DNA of 64,000 bases, taken from NCBI RefSeq assembly GCF_000518305.1, contig NZ_KI912417.1:4622-68621 (forward strand), given 5' to 3'. The stretch is from Mycoplasma imitans ATCC 51306 (GTDB lineage: Bacteria; Bacillota_I; Bacilli_A; Mycoplasmatales; Mycoplasmoidaceae). Position 1 is the first letter of the stretch; each line of letters starts with the position of its first letter. Shown here piece after piece: positions 35,513 through 48,027 of this stretch. A program made the translations under genes and the position numbers. The notes under the pieces are model-generated. The model had not been told where the DNA came from. It did no database searches and saw only the letters and a program-made list of their open reading frames with translations.

Positions 35513-38500
35513 TATCAATACCCTCTTGATACTGGTACTCTTCTTACTCTAGGTTGTTGGTTATAACCTCTTGGAGCAATTAGTGGTGACATTCTAGACA
35601 CTCTTCTTGGACCATAAGCTAAACGAGGAGCTCTTCTAGGTGCTAGTGTTCTTGGTGGATAAGCTCTTGGTCTTAATTCTCCCATTGGTTGATCCATACC
35701 TATTTGTCTAATCGGTCTTCTTACTTCTCCTACGTATGTATCATAATTTGATCGGTAGTACTGAGTAGATGGACGATCATAATCATAACCATAACCTTCT
35801 TTAAATCTTAAGAAGTCAGATTCACTTCTTAAAGTACCGCGATAAGTTGGATAAGCTGGTTGTCTTTGTTGGTCAAATTCACTATATCGCGCTGGAAGTT
35901 GTTGATATCTTCTAGCTACTGGTTGCTTATTAAATTCATAAGCTGACGGTTTACGAAGATCATATCCAACTCTTCTTGGTTGGTAAGGTTCATAACCTCT
36001 TCTAGATTCATAAGCTGGTGGGTAGAAGTTATTAGGAGCATAACCATACTCAGAGTTAGGTTGAACTGGGCGGTTCATATCTTCATAACCTTGTTCAGCA
36101 TATCTTGGATCAACCGGTTGTTGATATCTTGGATCTTGATATTGTTCTGGATATGCTTGTTGTTGATCTTGGTAAGCATCAGGTTGGTCATAACCTTGAT
36201 CATAATATGGATCTTGTTGACCAGGTTGTACAAATCTTGGATCGTATTGACCTGAATAACGTTCATCAATTTCTTTGTTTGAATGATAAGCAACTCTAGC
36301 TGGTGGAACTAATTGTTCACGTTGAGCTTTAATCATCTCTTCACGATCAATTCTAGTTGTAGGTTGTTGTTCTACTTTAGCTGTAGGTTGTTGATTTGGT
36401 TCAGATTGGTTTTCGCGTGAAGCTGTGTACAACGCTTGAGGTTGAACTTGAATTTCAGGTTCTAAGAACAATCTTTGATCAAGCGATTCGGTTTGGTTCA
36501 CCTGTCTTAGAGTTTGAGGTTGTTCAACCGGAGCATTAACTTGGTTGATCTCATCTAATTTTTGACGTACGTTTTGGTTTGAACGTTTATCAAAATTAGT
36601 TGGTGGCAGATCATCTTCTTCACCATCCACTACTTGTTGAACTAAGAAGTCTAATAGCTCAGAAGTTGGTTGCTTAGTTTTATTAGGTACAGTAGTTAAT
36701 AGATCATCTGATTCTTCGTAGAATGCTTTTGCTGGTACTTTTTTAGGTTGTGCAACTTGTTGTTGTACAACTTTATCTTTAGCAACTTGGTTAACAACTC
36801 CTTTAGGTTGGCTAACTAATTGTTCAACTGCTTTTTGTTTAGCTAATAAACCAGCTTTTTCGTTCATCTTATTAGTTAAATAATCAACAAGTTGTTTTGC
36901 AACTTTTTCTAAGTTGACATTACTATTAGATTTCTTAGCTTCTTCTTTTAATTGTTTAAATAGATCAATGATCCTCTTGTTTTCATCAATTAAATTTTCT
37001 AGTTTTTTTAATGATTGACTATTATTTTCTTTAATTTCTCTAATCTCAACAAGATCATCTAGTTTAGTTACTTCTAACTTCGGTTCAACCTTAGTTTGAA
37101 CAACTTGAGACTTCTGTTCAAATGGTGCTTTAGGTAATTGTTCTACTACTGGTTGTTGTTGAACTTTCTTGTTATGTTCTATTACTGGTTTTTGATCTAC
37201 TAGTAAGTTGCTTAACTTGATATCTTCAAATTTAACTTTGCTTAGTTCAACATCATCATCTTCAATTAGACCATAATGATCGTCTAGTTCTTCAAAGCTA
37301 GATAACAATAGTTGTTCTTGAGCTTCTTTTTCAAATTGAATTTCAGCTAATTCTTCTATTTCAGCTTCTTGTTCACTGTCTAGAACAATAATAGGTTCTT
37401 TTTGTTCAACTTGTTCAAGCTTGATCTCTTCAAGTACTTGTTGTTGTACTTCAGATGGTTTAGGAGTTTCAAACTTAGGTAGTTTAATAACAACCGGAAT
37501 TTGTTCTAAATCATCTAGGTTTACTTTCTTGTTAATTGGTTGTTCAACTTCTAGCTTGATCTGATCATCAGCAACAACTGGTGTTGACTCAGTTTGTTCA
37601 ACAGCTTGTTCTAAAACTTCTTCTTTTTGTTCAACTACTTCTGGTTTAATTTGTTCAGCAGCAAGAACTTCAGCAGGTTGTTTAACTGCTTCACTAACAA
37701 TTGGCTCAACTAATACTTCTTCTTTAGTTGTTAATTCTTCTATAGATTGCTCTTTTACAACTTCAGGTTTAGCTTCAGCTTCTGGTTTTTTAATTGCATA
37801 TTTAACAACCTTCTTAGCTGGTTTAACTGGTTGTTTAGGTGCTGTTGGTTTAGCTGGTTCTGGTTTATCAACTTCTACAGGTTGTCCAGCTACTGTTTCA
37901 ACGGCTTGTTCAACTACATGATCAATCGCTTGATCAACAACTTGTTCAACTGGTTGATTTTGTTCTTGATCATAAACTTGTTGGTCGTATTGTTGTTGAT
38001 ATAATTGTTGGTCGTAAGCTTGTTGGTCTGCTAAAACTTTTTGATCATAAGCTTGTTGGTCTGAATAGGCTTGTTGGTCGTATTGTTGTTGATCTAATTG
38101 TTGGTCATAATCTTGTTGTTCGTATTGTTGATCATATTGTTGAGTGTTATCAACATAATCTTGTGGTTGATCGTATTGTTGATCATATTGTTGATCTGCG
38201 TAACCTTGTTGGTGGTAAGCTTGTTGATCGTAAGCTTGTTGATCATATTGTTGTTGATCTGCATAACCTTGTTGATCTGCGTAACCTTGTTGATCATATT
38301 GTTGTTGATCTACATAACCTTGTTGATCGTATTGTTGTTGCTGATCATCACCAACCTGACCTTGTTGATCATAAACTGGTTGAACTTCTTGGTTTTCAAC
38401 AGCTTGGTCTTGCTCAACTACTTCTTCTTCTGCAGCTTCTTGTGCAACTACTTCTTCTTCTTGAGCTGAAGTTGCTTCATTACTTAAATCTAATAATGAA

Positions 38501-38919
38501 CCGGTGTACTGACTAAAATTTAGTTCGTAACCTTCAAGATCGGTATAAAAAGCCGGATCAACAGTATCATTAGTTTGAGTATCAACTAACGATTGGTCAA
38601 TCACGTTATATCTTAATAATACTTGATCGCCCGTATCAATATTAAGCGCATCAACATAATGATGGTTATTAACAAAATAAAAGGGTTGTTGATCCAAGCC
38701 ATATAGATCACCTGGTAATGGCTTTTTTAAGAATTTAAATACCGGCTTGATTAAATTAAAAATCTCTCCAGTAGTATTATCAACCCCTACTAGATAAACC
38801 TTTCCAGTTTTGTCATAAGCAAAGTTAAAATCATAAGCACCATATTGCTTAAATGCTTTCTTTTTTAACTTATTTAAATTCTTCAGAATTTTTTTATGTA
38901 TCTTTTGATTCATTATCAT
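35512..38919 (-). CDS. hlp3: HMW3-like cytadherence accessory protein Hlp3
   Basis: 1135 residues, no signal peptide. A small N-terminal domain (about 1-145) is followed by a Gln/Tyr/Asp repeat region (about 175-330, units of DQQQYDQQGYA type), a long acidic Glu/Val/Gln/Pro-rich part with a predicted coiled coil near 620-690, and a Tyr/Pro/Arg-rich C-terminus. This plan resembles the M. pneumoniae HMW3 cytoskeletal protein of the attachment tip; Hlp3 of M. gallisepticum was also reported to bind fibronectin. The last codon before TAA is a TGA Trp, so the gene ends at 35512, not 35515. Confidence 0.8.
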
Positions 38920-39045
38920 TTATCACTCATTTATTTTTATTATGGTTATGCACAAGTTGTAAATTCAATATATATCTTTATATTAAATTATTTTTAAGGA
39001 TTAATGTTAAAGAGTTTTACTTATTATTTAATAATAAAAATTTTG

Positions 39046-39870
39046 CTAAATAATCGATTTCAAGTTATCAATTAAAAGGTTTAATTCATTTGGTTTAAAG
39101 ACAAAATGAGCGTTTTGTAAGATCGCTTCATTAACATTATCAGGAACAGCTACATAATCAAATTGTTCATAAGTATTTTGATCAATTTGATTATGTAAAG
39201 CAAGATAGATTAAAAAAGTATTAGGATAATGTTTTTTAATCGTACTTAATTTATTAATCTCCTTATTAATAAATAGCCCATCATCTTCATTTAGTTGGAT
39301 GAAGCTAAACCGTTCGTTGTTTATAATTGTTTGGTTAAAATCAGAAGAGTTAATTCATTCTTTAATGTTAAAAAGATAGATCTGGCTGATTAACATTCTT
39401 TGGATTGATTGTTGAAAACTCTTGTAGTCGTTGTTTCAGTGCATTTGGTGTTTTCAACGCATCCGTGCTTGCTTAATCGTGTTGTAGTTTAAAAAGTAGG
39501 TCGCCATCACGTTGTCATAACTATCAACACTTGATGGACCTTTAATTAGGATCCCGGATTGTTTAATTAGTGCTAAATGATTAATTAGATCATAATCATT
39601 CTTTTTAAGGTATGCTTCGTAATAAAATTTCAGATCACTTCTTTTTCTAATGCACGCCCCATTAGCGGTTAGATAACTAATATCATTTAATCCTAATTTA
39701 GTTAGGTTATTAAAATTAATGATGTTTTCAAACCAACTTGATGAACTAACTAAGATTTCAAAGTTACTTTTTAATTCGTTAATTAATCTTGTTAATTGAT
39801 CGATATCATAACCCTGATCATAGATTACCCGTTGGTTGACATCGATAATTAATAACTTATTTTTAGACAT
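39046..39870 (-). CDS. Cof/HAD-like hydrolase, probably degenerate
   Basis: 274 residues. The N-terminus LLIIDVNQRVI sits where HAD phosphatases have DxDGT, but the second Asp is Asn and the Gly/Thr are gone, so normal phosphatase chemistry is doubtful. The rest keeps a Cof-like length and a later VAVPDNVNEAIL, similar to the Cof GD...ND loop. It starts eight bases after the thrS stop. Confidence 0.5.
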
Positions 39871-39878
39871 TTAATGAC

Positions 39879-41603
39879 TTAATAAGGTTTTTTAAATAGT
39901 TCAATGAACTTAGTTAGTTCTAGTTGGTGCGAATCTTCTTGCCCATACAGACGGTATGTAATCGTATTAGGGTTATTAAGTTCGTTATCACCAACGATGA
40001 TCTGAACCGGAATTTTGTTTACTTGGTTATCTCGGATTTTTTTATTTAGACGTTCATTACGATCATCAACACTTACTCTTAAATCAGCTGCTAGCAATTT
40101 CTTTAACAACTCATTACATCCATCTAAATGAACTGAGTTGTTTATGGGGATGATTACAGCTTGCTTTGGGGCTAACCATAGATCTAATGCACCCTTAGTT
40201 TGTTCTAATAGGGTAGCCACAAAACGTTCATATGTTCCTATGATTCCCAAGTGGATAATCACTCCTTGTTCGTAGGTATTATCCTTGGTTTTGTATTTGA
40301 TATCAAATTTCTCTTCACTTGGTAATGAGAAATCTAATTGGATTGTAGATACGGTGATAATCTTGTTAAGTGCCGTTTTTACTTGGAAATCAATCTTAGG
40401 ACCATAGAAGGCTGCTTCACCAACTTGCTTGGTGTATTCTAAGCCTAAATCTTTAAGTGCATCTTCTAGTTGTTTTTCAGATCTGGCTCACATTTCTTGA
40501 TTATCAATAAATCCTTGCTTATCATTAGGATCATGTAATGATAGATCAATTCGGTGGAACTTAAGATTAAAAGTGCTAATCACTTCTTTAATAACTTGGT
40601 AAGAGTTTAAGATCTCGTTTTTAATCTGATCTAACCTACAAAAGATATGATTATCCAATAACATCATTGCTCTTACACGCTCAAGACCAGTTAATCCTCC
40701 ACTAGCTTCATATCGGTGTAATAATGCATCTTCAGATAAGCGCATTGGTAGATCATAATAGTTACGCGGTTTATTTAGATAAACCAAACAGTGATGCGGA
40801 CATGTCATCGGTCTTAACATCATCTTGTCTCCATCTAATAAGGTAATTTCGGGGAACATATCTTTAGAATAGTGACTATAGTGTCCAGATTTCTTATAAA
40901 GATCAACACTACCTAGCACAGGGGTGTTAACTGCCATAAATCCAAACTTCTTTTGAACACTGTGCACGTAGTCACCTATTAATTGGCGTACGATCTGACC
41001 ATTAGGTAATCACATCGGCATCCCAGCTCCTGATAGGGGGTTGAAACTAAATAGTTCTAAGATCTTATTAATTCTTCTGTGATCGCGTTGTTTTTGTTCT
41101 TCAATGATTGCTAAATAATCTTGCATATTTTGATTGTTATCAAAACCAAAACCATTTAGACGCACCATCACAACATTATCTTTATCACCCTTAAAATAAG
41201 CACCACCAACCGATTGGAAATTAAATGCTTTAACTAATTTGGTATTATCCATTAGTTCACCACTTGGTAAATAATAGTATTGGTCATCAACCACTGCTAA
41301 ATTAACCGTTGTGCTGTTGGCTTCATTAATCAACTCTAATAAGTATGGTTGATCTTTTAGTAGTTCATTAGCTTTTTTAAGATCAAATGTTGAGACACTA
41401 ATTAGTTTTGCTGATGAAGATAATTTAGTTAATGATTTTACTAACTTATTAAAGTCTTCGGGGTTAATGTTGATTGCTTGGGATAAGTAATCAATAAAAA
41501 ACCCTTGGTCGTTTACTGACATCTGACCAAATTGGATCTGTGGATCTTGTTTTTTCAAGATCATTTGCACCATTAATAAAGCAGTATTAAAATAGTTAAG
41601 CAT
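39879..41603 (-). CDS. thrS: threonyl-tRNA synthetase, editing site degenerate
   Basis: 574 residues, shorter than the usual 640 or so; the N-terminal TGS domain is missing. The catalytic core is complete: MRPMTCPHHCLVYL, YDLPMRLSE, GGLTGLERVR. The C-terminal anticodon domain follows. In the editing domain the HxxxH histidines and the later Cys/His pair are absent (FNTALLMVQ and SVGGAYFK stand there), so it probably cannot clear Ser-tRNA-Thr. Gene order with the next two small genes matches MG375-MG377. Confidence 0.92.
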
Positions 41604-41615
41604 ATATCGATATTG

Positions 41616-41900
41616 TTATTTTCTGACTAATATTTTTTCAGCTAATATTTGGGTTTTCCAAACCTTAGTTTTCTTATCTTGGTAAGTGGTTAAAACCCCT
41701 TTAATTGCAAGATATTCGTGTTCAAGTACGTATTTTTCTAATTCCAAGCCAAGTTGATCATTAGCATAAATTACATAATAATCCGTATAGGTTTGGTTAC
41801 CAAATCTTCGTTTTTGGGTGATCGTTACATAGAACCCTGTTTTATTCTTAGATCACTTGTAGCTATCAATTAAACCTTCCAATAAAACAGTATTAAGCAT
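41616..41900 (-). CDS. small SSB-like OB-fold protein (MG376-type)
   Basis: 94 residues, hidden by a TGA Trp. It starts MLNTVLLEGLIDS and has beta-rich spacing with YLAIKGVLTTYQDK near the end, like a short single-strand-binding OB fold. Its ATG overlaps the TAA of the preceding gene (TAATG). Position between thrS and the trigger-factor-like gene is that of M. genitalium MG376. Nucleic-acid binding is inference. Confidence 0.6.
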
Positions 41901-42523
41901 TAATTAACACTCTTTTGTTCAGCTGAATTTTCTTCGTCGTCTTGAGCTTCAATGTAATTAGGGTTTTGCATATTAAAGCGAATCAAGAACATGCTAATAG
42001 TTTTTAACACCATCTTTTCTTCAAAGATTGACATTCTTACTGATTCAAACTTTTGCTTATCATTTAAAACATCATGAATTGATTGGTTAGTTTTTTCATA
42101 ATAAACATCTAGCATGTTTTTAACTTCTTTATCAGATACTTTAACTTTTCATTGTTCTGATAAGTAATCAAACATAAGACCTTTCTTGATGATCTTATCA
42201 GCCATATTTTCTAATATTTGTTCAGTTTGTGCTTGAAGACCAGTTGCTTTTAGTTGTTGGGTAACTCTTTTTAGCTCTTCTGGATCGATTTCAAAATCAA
42301 AGTGTCCAGCTATATAGTTCATAATAGCTGAGAACACATTATCTTTAATACTTAGTTGTAATAACTCGTATTGCATCATTGATTCATTAGTAATTTCAGC
42401 TGGCAAAGCTGTTTTAATTCTTTGACGTTGCTGTTCTAGCATTGCTGGATCAATAAAAAATTGAGTGATTTTTATTTCTTTTGAATAATCAATCTCTTTA
42501 ATTAGTTTTAATTTTGATGACAT
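41900..42523 (-). CDS. trigger-factor C-terminal-domain-like protein (MG377-type)
   Basis: 207 residues, helical throughout. The C-terminal half (EQILENMADKIIKKGLMFDY...VSDKEVKNMLDVYYEK) follows the pattern of the trigger-factor chaperone arm; there is no PPIase or ribosome-binding domain. One TGA Trp joins the two parts. It is likely a small chaperone-like protein, but this is inference. Confidence 0.6.
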
Positions 42524-42576
42524 ATATTTACCTTATTTTGTTATTTATTCTATTAATTTTAATATTTTTAAATAAG

Positions 42577-42897
42577 TTATTTTTCTTCAAGACTTAGTAA
42601 TGCATCTTTTAGTTTTGCATCACTAATCTTTTCATATAACTTTATTCTTTGTTTAGATAGTTCGTTTAGACTTAATTGTTGTTCGTAATTTTTAAGTTGA
42701 ACTATTCCTTTTTGAATCTGGTCATACACTGCGTATTTTGAAATCGAGTAGTTGGTAGCTATCTCGTTATAAGATAAGTTATTAACCAAAAAATCTTCAA
42801 GATATAACTTAATCTTTTCAGATAATAAGTTCTGATAATAACCAAATAATTCGTTTAAAAGGTTTCATTCTTCAAAGCTAATTACTTGTTTTTTCAT
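42577..42897 (-). CDS. ylxM: YlxM/UPF0122 HTH protein, SRP-associated
   Basis: 106 residues with a sigma-70 region-4-like HTH (LSYNEIATNYSISKYAVYDQIQK) and a C-terminal helix ending in KDALLSLEEK. YlxM genes usually sit next to ftsY or ffh and their products act with the signal-recognition particle. Here it overlaps the 3' end of ftsY by 20 bases. The start at 42897 is required by a TGA Trp near residue 11. Confidence 0.85.
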
Positions 42898-43924
42898 AAT
42901 CTAGATTTAGATTCATTGTTAATGAAATCAGGTATTTTTGTAGATCAAAGCTTACTAGATCATCAAGCTGTTCACCCAACCCGATCAGTTTAACCGGGAT
43001 ATTAAATAGATCTTTGATTCCTAGAATGATGCCACCTTTTGAAGATGAATCCATTTTACTTAAAATTATCCCTGTAATCTTACTTACTTCGTGAAATACC
43101 TTAGCCTGCATTAAACCTGACTGACCAGTTGTAGCATCTAGAACTAGCAATGATTCGTCAACAATACGACCAATAAACTTTTCAATTACATTATTAATCT
43201 TTTTAAGTTCGTTCATCAGATTAACTTTGTTTTGCAATCGCCCTGATGTATCACATATTACTAAATCATAATTACGTTCTTTAGCATAACTTAAACCTTC
43301 ATAGATTACTGCTGCTGGATCTTTTTTGGTTTCATCTTTATAGATATCAACTCCAAGGCGTTCTGCCCAAATATTCAATTGTTGGATTGCACCTGCTCTA
43401 AATGTATCAGCTGCAACTAACAACACCTTTTTATTTAGTTTTTTATAGTAGTTTGCTAACTTCGCAATTGATGTGGTTTTACCAACACCATTCACCCCTA
43501 CTACTAAAAAGACATTTTGCCGATTATCTTGATAATTTAGATCAATATTAACTTCGCTATCTTGAATGTAATAAACAAACAATTTATCTACAATAATCTG
43601 TTTAATTAACGTCGGATCAATTACCTTTTGGTATTTGATCTCTTCAGTAATCGCATCTACAATCTTTTTGGTCGCATTATATCCGATATCTAATTGCACA
43701 AAAGAATCAAATAGATCTTCATAGAATGCTTCGTTTAAAGTAACGTATTTAGTTGATAGTTGGTTGATGATATCTGAAAAGGAATTACTACTCTTTTTTA
43801 GTCCATTATCAAACTTTTCTTGGGTGGTTTCAAATAAAGAATTTTCTTGATTCTTTTTCTTGATTTCTTCTACAGTATCAGGCTTTTTCTTAAACTTACT
43901 AAATAATCTTTTAATAAAGCTCAT
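42878..43924 (-). CDS. ftsY: signal recognition particle receptor FtsY
   Basis: 348 residues. An N-terminal charged domain, then the NG GTPase: VGVNGVGKTTSIAKLA (P-loop), DTFRAGA, CDTSGRLQNK and LSKMDSSSKGG. It targets ribosomes with membrane proteins to SecYEG. Its ATG overlaps the smc TAA (TAATG), and its 3' end overlaps ylxM. Confidence 0.95.
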   Translation of the reverse strand: MSFIKRLFSKFKKKPDTVEEIKKKNQENSLFETTQEKFDNGLKKSSNSFSDIINQLSTKYVTLNEAFYEDLFDSFVQLDIGYNATKKIVDAITEEIKYQKVIDPTLIKQIIVDKLFVYYIQDSEVNIDLNYQDNRQNVFLVVGVNGVGKTTSIAKLANYYKKLNKKVLLVAADTFRAGAIQQLNIWAERLGVDIYKDETKKDPAAVIYEGLSYAKERNYDLVICDTSGRLQNKVNLMNELKKINNVIEKFIGRIVDESLLVLDATTGQSGLMQAKVFHEVSKITGIILSKMDSSSKGGIILGIKDLFNIPVKLIGLGEQLDDLVSFDLQKYLISLTMNLNLDYEKTSN

Positions 43925-46875
43925 TATTCATTCTCAATTTCTTCGGCCATATCTTTAGCTTGGTGTAAAGATACCGATAACATCTTGGTCACACCCTTAG
44001 TTTGCATCGTAGCCCCAATTAACTTATCACATTTTACCATCGTACCTTCGCGGTGGGTAATGATTAAGAATTGCGTTTGATCTGATGAGTTTTTAATGAT
44101 GTTAGCAAAACGTTCAACGTTGGCTAAGTCTAAAGCGCTCTCAGCTTCATCTAATACAACTAAAGGGAATGAAGACACTTTAAGAATACTAAATAAAACT
44201 GATAAAGCAACAAGAGCTTTTTCTCCACCTGATAGCAGGTTTAAATTCCCAATGTTTTTTCCTGGTGGTGAAGCAAATACTTCAATACCACTAGTAAGTT
44301 TTTCTTCAGGGTTTGAGTATCTAATTTCACAATTACCTCCACCAAATAGGTAATAGAATGTTTTAGGCAATTCTTGATTTAGATTACTAATCAACTGGTC
44401 GAATTCAAATACTGCCTTTTCATCTAATCTAATGATTGCTTCATTAATTCGTTCACGAGCATTAATTAATTCTTGCTGTTGAGCATAAAGCTTTTCATAT
44501 CGATCTTTTTTAATATCAAGCTCTTCGATTGCTTCCATATTGATAGCACCCAAATTGTTTAGCGTACTTTGAAGCTTTACTACTTCGTTCTTAGCTTGAG
44601 ACAATGAAATTGGTAATGGCTTATTGTAGTTTTCAATCGCAAACTCAATCGCCATATTATAAGATTCATTAATCTTAGATTTGGCTAAATAAATGATATT
44701 TTCGTGTTTTGTTAATAATTCACGACGTTTTAGTTTATCATTTTTATCTTCGTCAATCTCTTTGTAAAAAACTGTTACATCTTTTTCAAGTTGTCCAACT
44801 TGCTTTTGATACATTTCTTTAGCTTCTTGATTGATCTTTAAATCTTGTACTAAAGTAGTTTTCTTTGTTTCTAGACTGAATAGTTTATCTTTGATTTTTT
44901 TATCATCTCACTTAACTTCTTTACCATCAAATGTTTTATCAGTTAATTGCTCATATTGAATCTTGTAATCATCCAATTTCTTTTGCTCAATTACGATTAA
45001 GTCTTGATAGCGTTGAATTGAGATTTTTTTCTCGTTAAATTCCTTATCTTTTTTAAGATAATCTGCGTTTAAAAACTCAATTTTTTTGTTTATTTCGTTG
45101 ATATTTTTTTCAGCAACTAAAAGTTCGTTTTTAAGTGTATCAATTTTTTCATCAAGATTAAATAAAGTGTGAGCTTGTTTTGCTTCTTCACCACCAGTGA
45201 TAGCCCCACCTGCATTAACAATATCTCCGCCCAATGAAATCACACGGTAAAGTTGGTAAGTGAACTTTGAAATTTTTGTTGCTGATTCAAGATCGTTTGC
45301 AATAATAATTTGACCTAACAGTGCACGGATAGCTGGATCGTATTGATCATGATAATCAATCAAATTAGCAGCAATACCCAGATAACCATCAACTTGTTCT
45401 AATACTTCTAAGTGTTCTTGTTTAACATCGCGGTCTTTAAGATTGGCTAACGGTAAGAATGTTGCTCTTCCTGCTTTATTTGCTTTTAAAAAATTAACGG
45501 CATTAATTGCATCTTGATTAGAATCAACAATAATGTTCTTTGTTGCTTTATTTAATGCGGTTGAAATCGCTAATTCATATTGCGGTTCAACCTTAATAAA
45601 GTCTTGCACAATTCCATGAACACCACCGATTGCATCCTTATTATTTAATACCGTACGAACACCAACATCTTGAGCAAACTGATTGGTCTTTTGGTTTTGG
45701 AAAAACTGTACTTGTAAGTTGGATTGATAACGTTTAACTTGAAAATTAGCTAGCGCTTTTTTTAAGTTTTCCAATTCGTTAGCTAAATCAGTTTTTTCAA
45801 CATCTTGGTTCTTTAGCTCTTCTTCTCAAGTTGAGATTAAACCAAAGTATTTTTTTAGTTGTTCTTCTGATGATTTTAATAATTGTTCTAACGCATTAAT
45901 TTTTTTATTTTTATCGTTAGAATCTAAATCTGATTTTAGTTGTAAATCATTAACAATATTACGTTTTTCTAAAAGTGCAATTTCATCGTATATTTTTTGT
46001 AATTCGTCTTGAATTTTTTGCACATTTTGATCAGCACTATTATAACGTTTTTTAAACGTCTCTAACTTCTCTTGATTAATTTGTAATTGCGGATCATTTT
46101 TTAATAAACGTTCATCAATTTGAGCAATCTGTTCAGATAGTGCTTGAATTTCTTTTTGTGAAATCAAGTATTCGTTAACTGATAAAGTTATTTCTAAATC
46201 TTTTAGCTTTTCTTTTGTTTCAGAATACAGCTTAGCCTTTTCTGCTTGTTGGCTTAATTTCTTTAGATCACGATTTAATTCGTTAACAATTGTTGTTATT
46301 TCTTTTAAATTATCATTGGTTCGAGCAATTTGTCTAATCGCGTCTTGCTTTTTCTTAGCATATCTACCTATTCCAGCAGCATCTTCAAAAATCTGTCTTC
46401 GATCTTCTGGTTTAGCTTCAATAAAACTCGATACTGTATTTTGCGAAATAATACACAACGAACCCTTGGTTAAACCAGAATCTAGAAAAATATCATTAAT
46501 CTCTTTTAGTGATGATGGTTCGTTGTTAATTAAATACTCAGATACCCCGCTACCACGGTAAACTCTTCTAGTAACTGCAATCTCTTTTCGTTTATCATGT
46601 AAATAACCTTGAGAGTTATCAAATGTTAAGCTTACTTCAGCAAATTTAGATGCCGGTTTTTCTTGTGATCCAAAAAAGATAACATCATCACTTGTTTTCC
46701 CTCTTAGATTTTTCATCGAACGTTCACCCAGCACCCACTTTAAGGCATCGACAACGTTCGATTTACCTGACCCATTTGGCCCTACAATCCCAGTAACGTG
46801 TTCATCAAATGTGAAACTAATGTTATCAGCATAAGATTTAAACCCTTGGGCATGAAATTTTTTTAGAAATAACAT
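43924..46875 (-). CDS. smc: chromosome segregation protein SMC
   Basis: 983 residues. Walker A GPNGSGKSN at about 32-40, long coiled coils, a Gly-rich hinge near 520-640 (GGVHGIVQDFI...GGDIVNAGGAITGG), and the C-terminal LLSGGEKALVALS signature with Walker B VVLDEAESALD. It condenses and segregates the chromosome. The frame includes TGA Trp codons near 45826 and 44890. Confidence 0.95.
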
Positions 46876-46980
46876 ATTATATAACCTTAATTTCTTACAT
46901 AATCTAGTAAGTATAAAGAATTATATAGAAAATAAATGCTCAAAAATCCAGTTTCTTTTTATTAGTATTATTACTAATAT

Positions 46981-48027
46981 TTATTCCAAGATATCAATGA
47001 TGGTGTTATTTAAAAGATCGATATTATCAGCTTTTAAATGATTGTTCTTGATTGAATAAAATTTCAATTTGTGCTTGTTTTTTTCAAAGGCAGTTTTGTA
47101 TGGCTCTTTAGTGATATCAATTCCATCTTTTAGTCTTAAACCCATGATTAAAACACGTTGATAGAATTGATCGTCTGTTAAAGGGTTATATTTCATTTCT
47201 CACTTATTAATTGATCCATCATAGTAGTATTCAACCTTATTTTCTAATCCGTGAGCACCTCAGCCAATTGCTGCATAATCTTTAGTTAACCAGTAAGCCT
47301 TATTATGTACAGATTGATACTTTTTTAATCGAGATCAGTTCGCAACTTCGTAACGTTTGTAGTTTATCTTATTAAGTTCAGCTTTCATTACTCTTAGCTG
47401 CATCGCTTCTTCATCTAAGTCGATTTTGTAGGGCGTCTTAGTTAAATAAGCTCCAGGTTTAAGATCTAATCCATAAAAAGAAATATGATTTGGTTTTGTT
47501 TTTTTAATAAACTTAATATTTTCTAGAACATCTTCTTTCTTCATGTGAGGAAGTGCATACATTAAGTCGATATTTAGGTTATCAATTCCTGCGTCGTATA
47601 AATTTTGAATCGCTTCATAACAATGATTAATGTCGTGAGTTCTATTCAAATATTTCAGGATTTTATTGTTGATAATTTGTATTCCAACCGATGCACGATT
47701 AACTGAATTTTTTTTAAGAATTTTAGCTTGTGATTTCGTGACTAAATCTGGATTACATTCAATTGTAAATTCGCACACTTTTGCCGCATATTTTTTAATT
47801 TTTGACAAAAAGTAATCTAGTAATTCATCATCAAAAACATTAGGTGTTCCACCACCCAAATAAATGCTTGAAAATTGTCCTTCTTTGAATTTTTTTCTTT
47901 CAACTTCATCAATTAAATCTTGAACAACTTTTCTAGGATTATAACGATCCATTAGTTCTCTTTTAAAATCACAGAATGTGCAAATCTTTTGGCAAAGGGG
48001 TAAGTGTATATATAAGTGTTTAGTCAT
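46981..48027 (-). CDS. hemW: HemW-like radical SAM protein
   Basis: 348 residues. The cluster motif CQKICTFC (CxxxCxxC) comes right after HLPLC, as in HemW rather than HemN. LGGGTPN and ECNPD follow. HemW is a heme chaperone, not a coproporphyrinogen oxidase. No heme pathway is visible here, and the substrate in mycoplasmas is unknown. It overlaps miaA by 8 bases. Confidence 0.8.

Noticed and set aside
38000-38350. Regular repeats in hlp3 that could look like a CRISPR array
   Set aside because: The repeats are in-frame codons for QQ/YDQQ units, with no constant repeat and unique spacer pattern and no cas genes nearby.
35980-38516. Several open frames on both strands inside hlp3
   Set aside because: They are by-products of the low-complexity Gln/Tyr repeats; composition is repetitive and no start signals are present.
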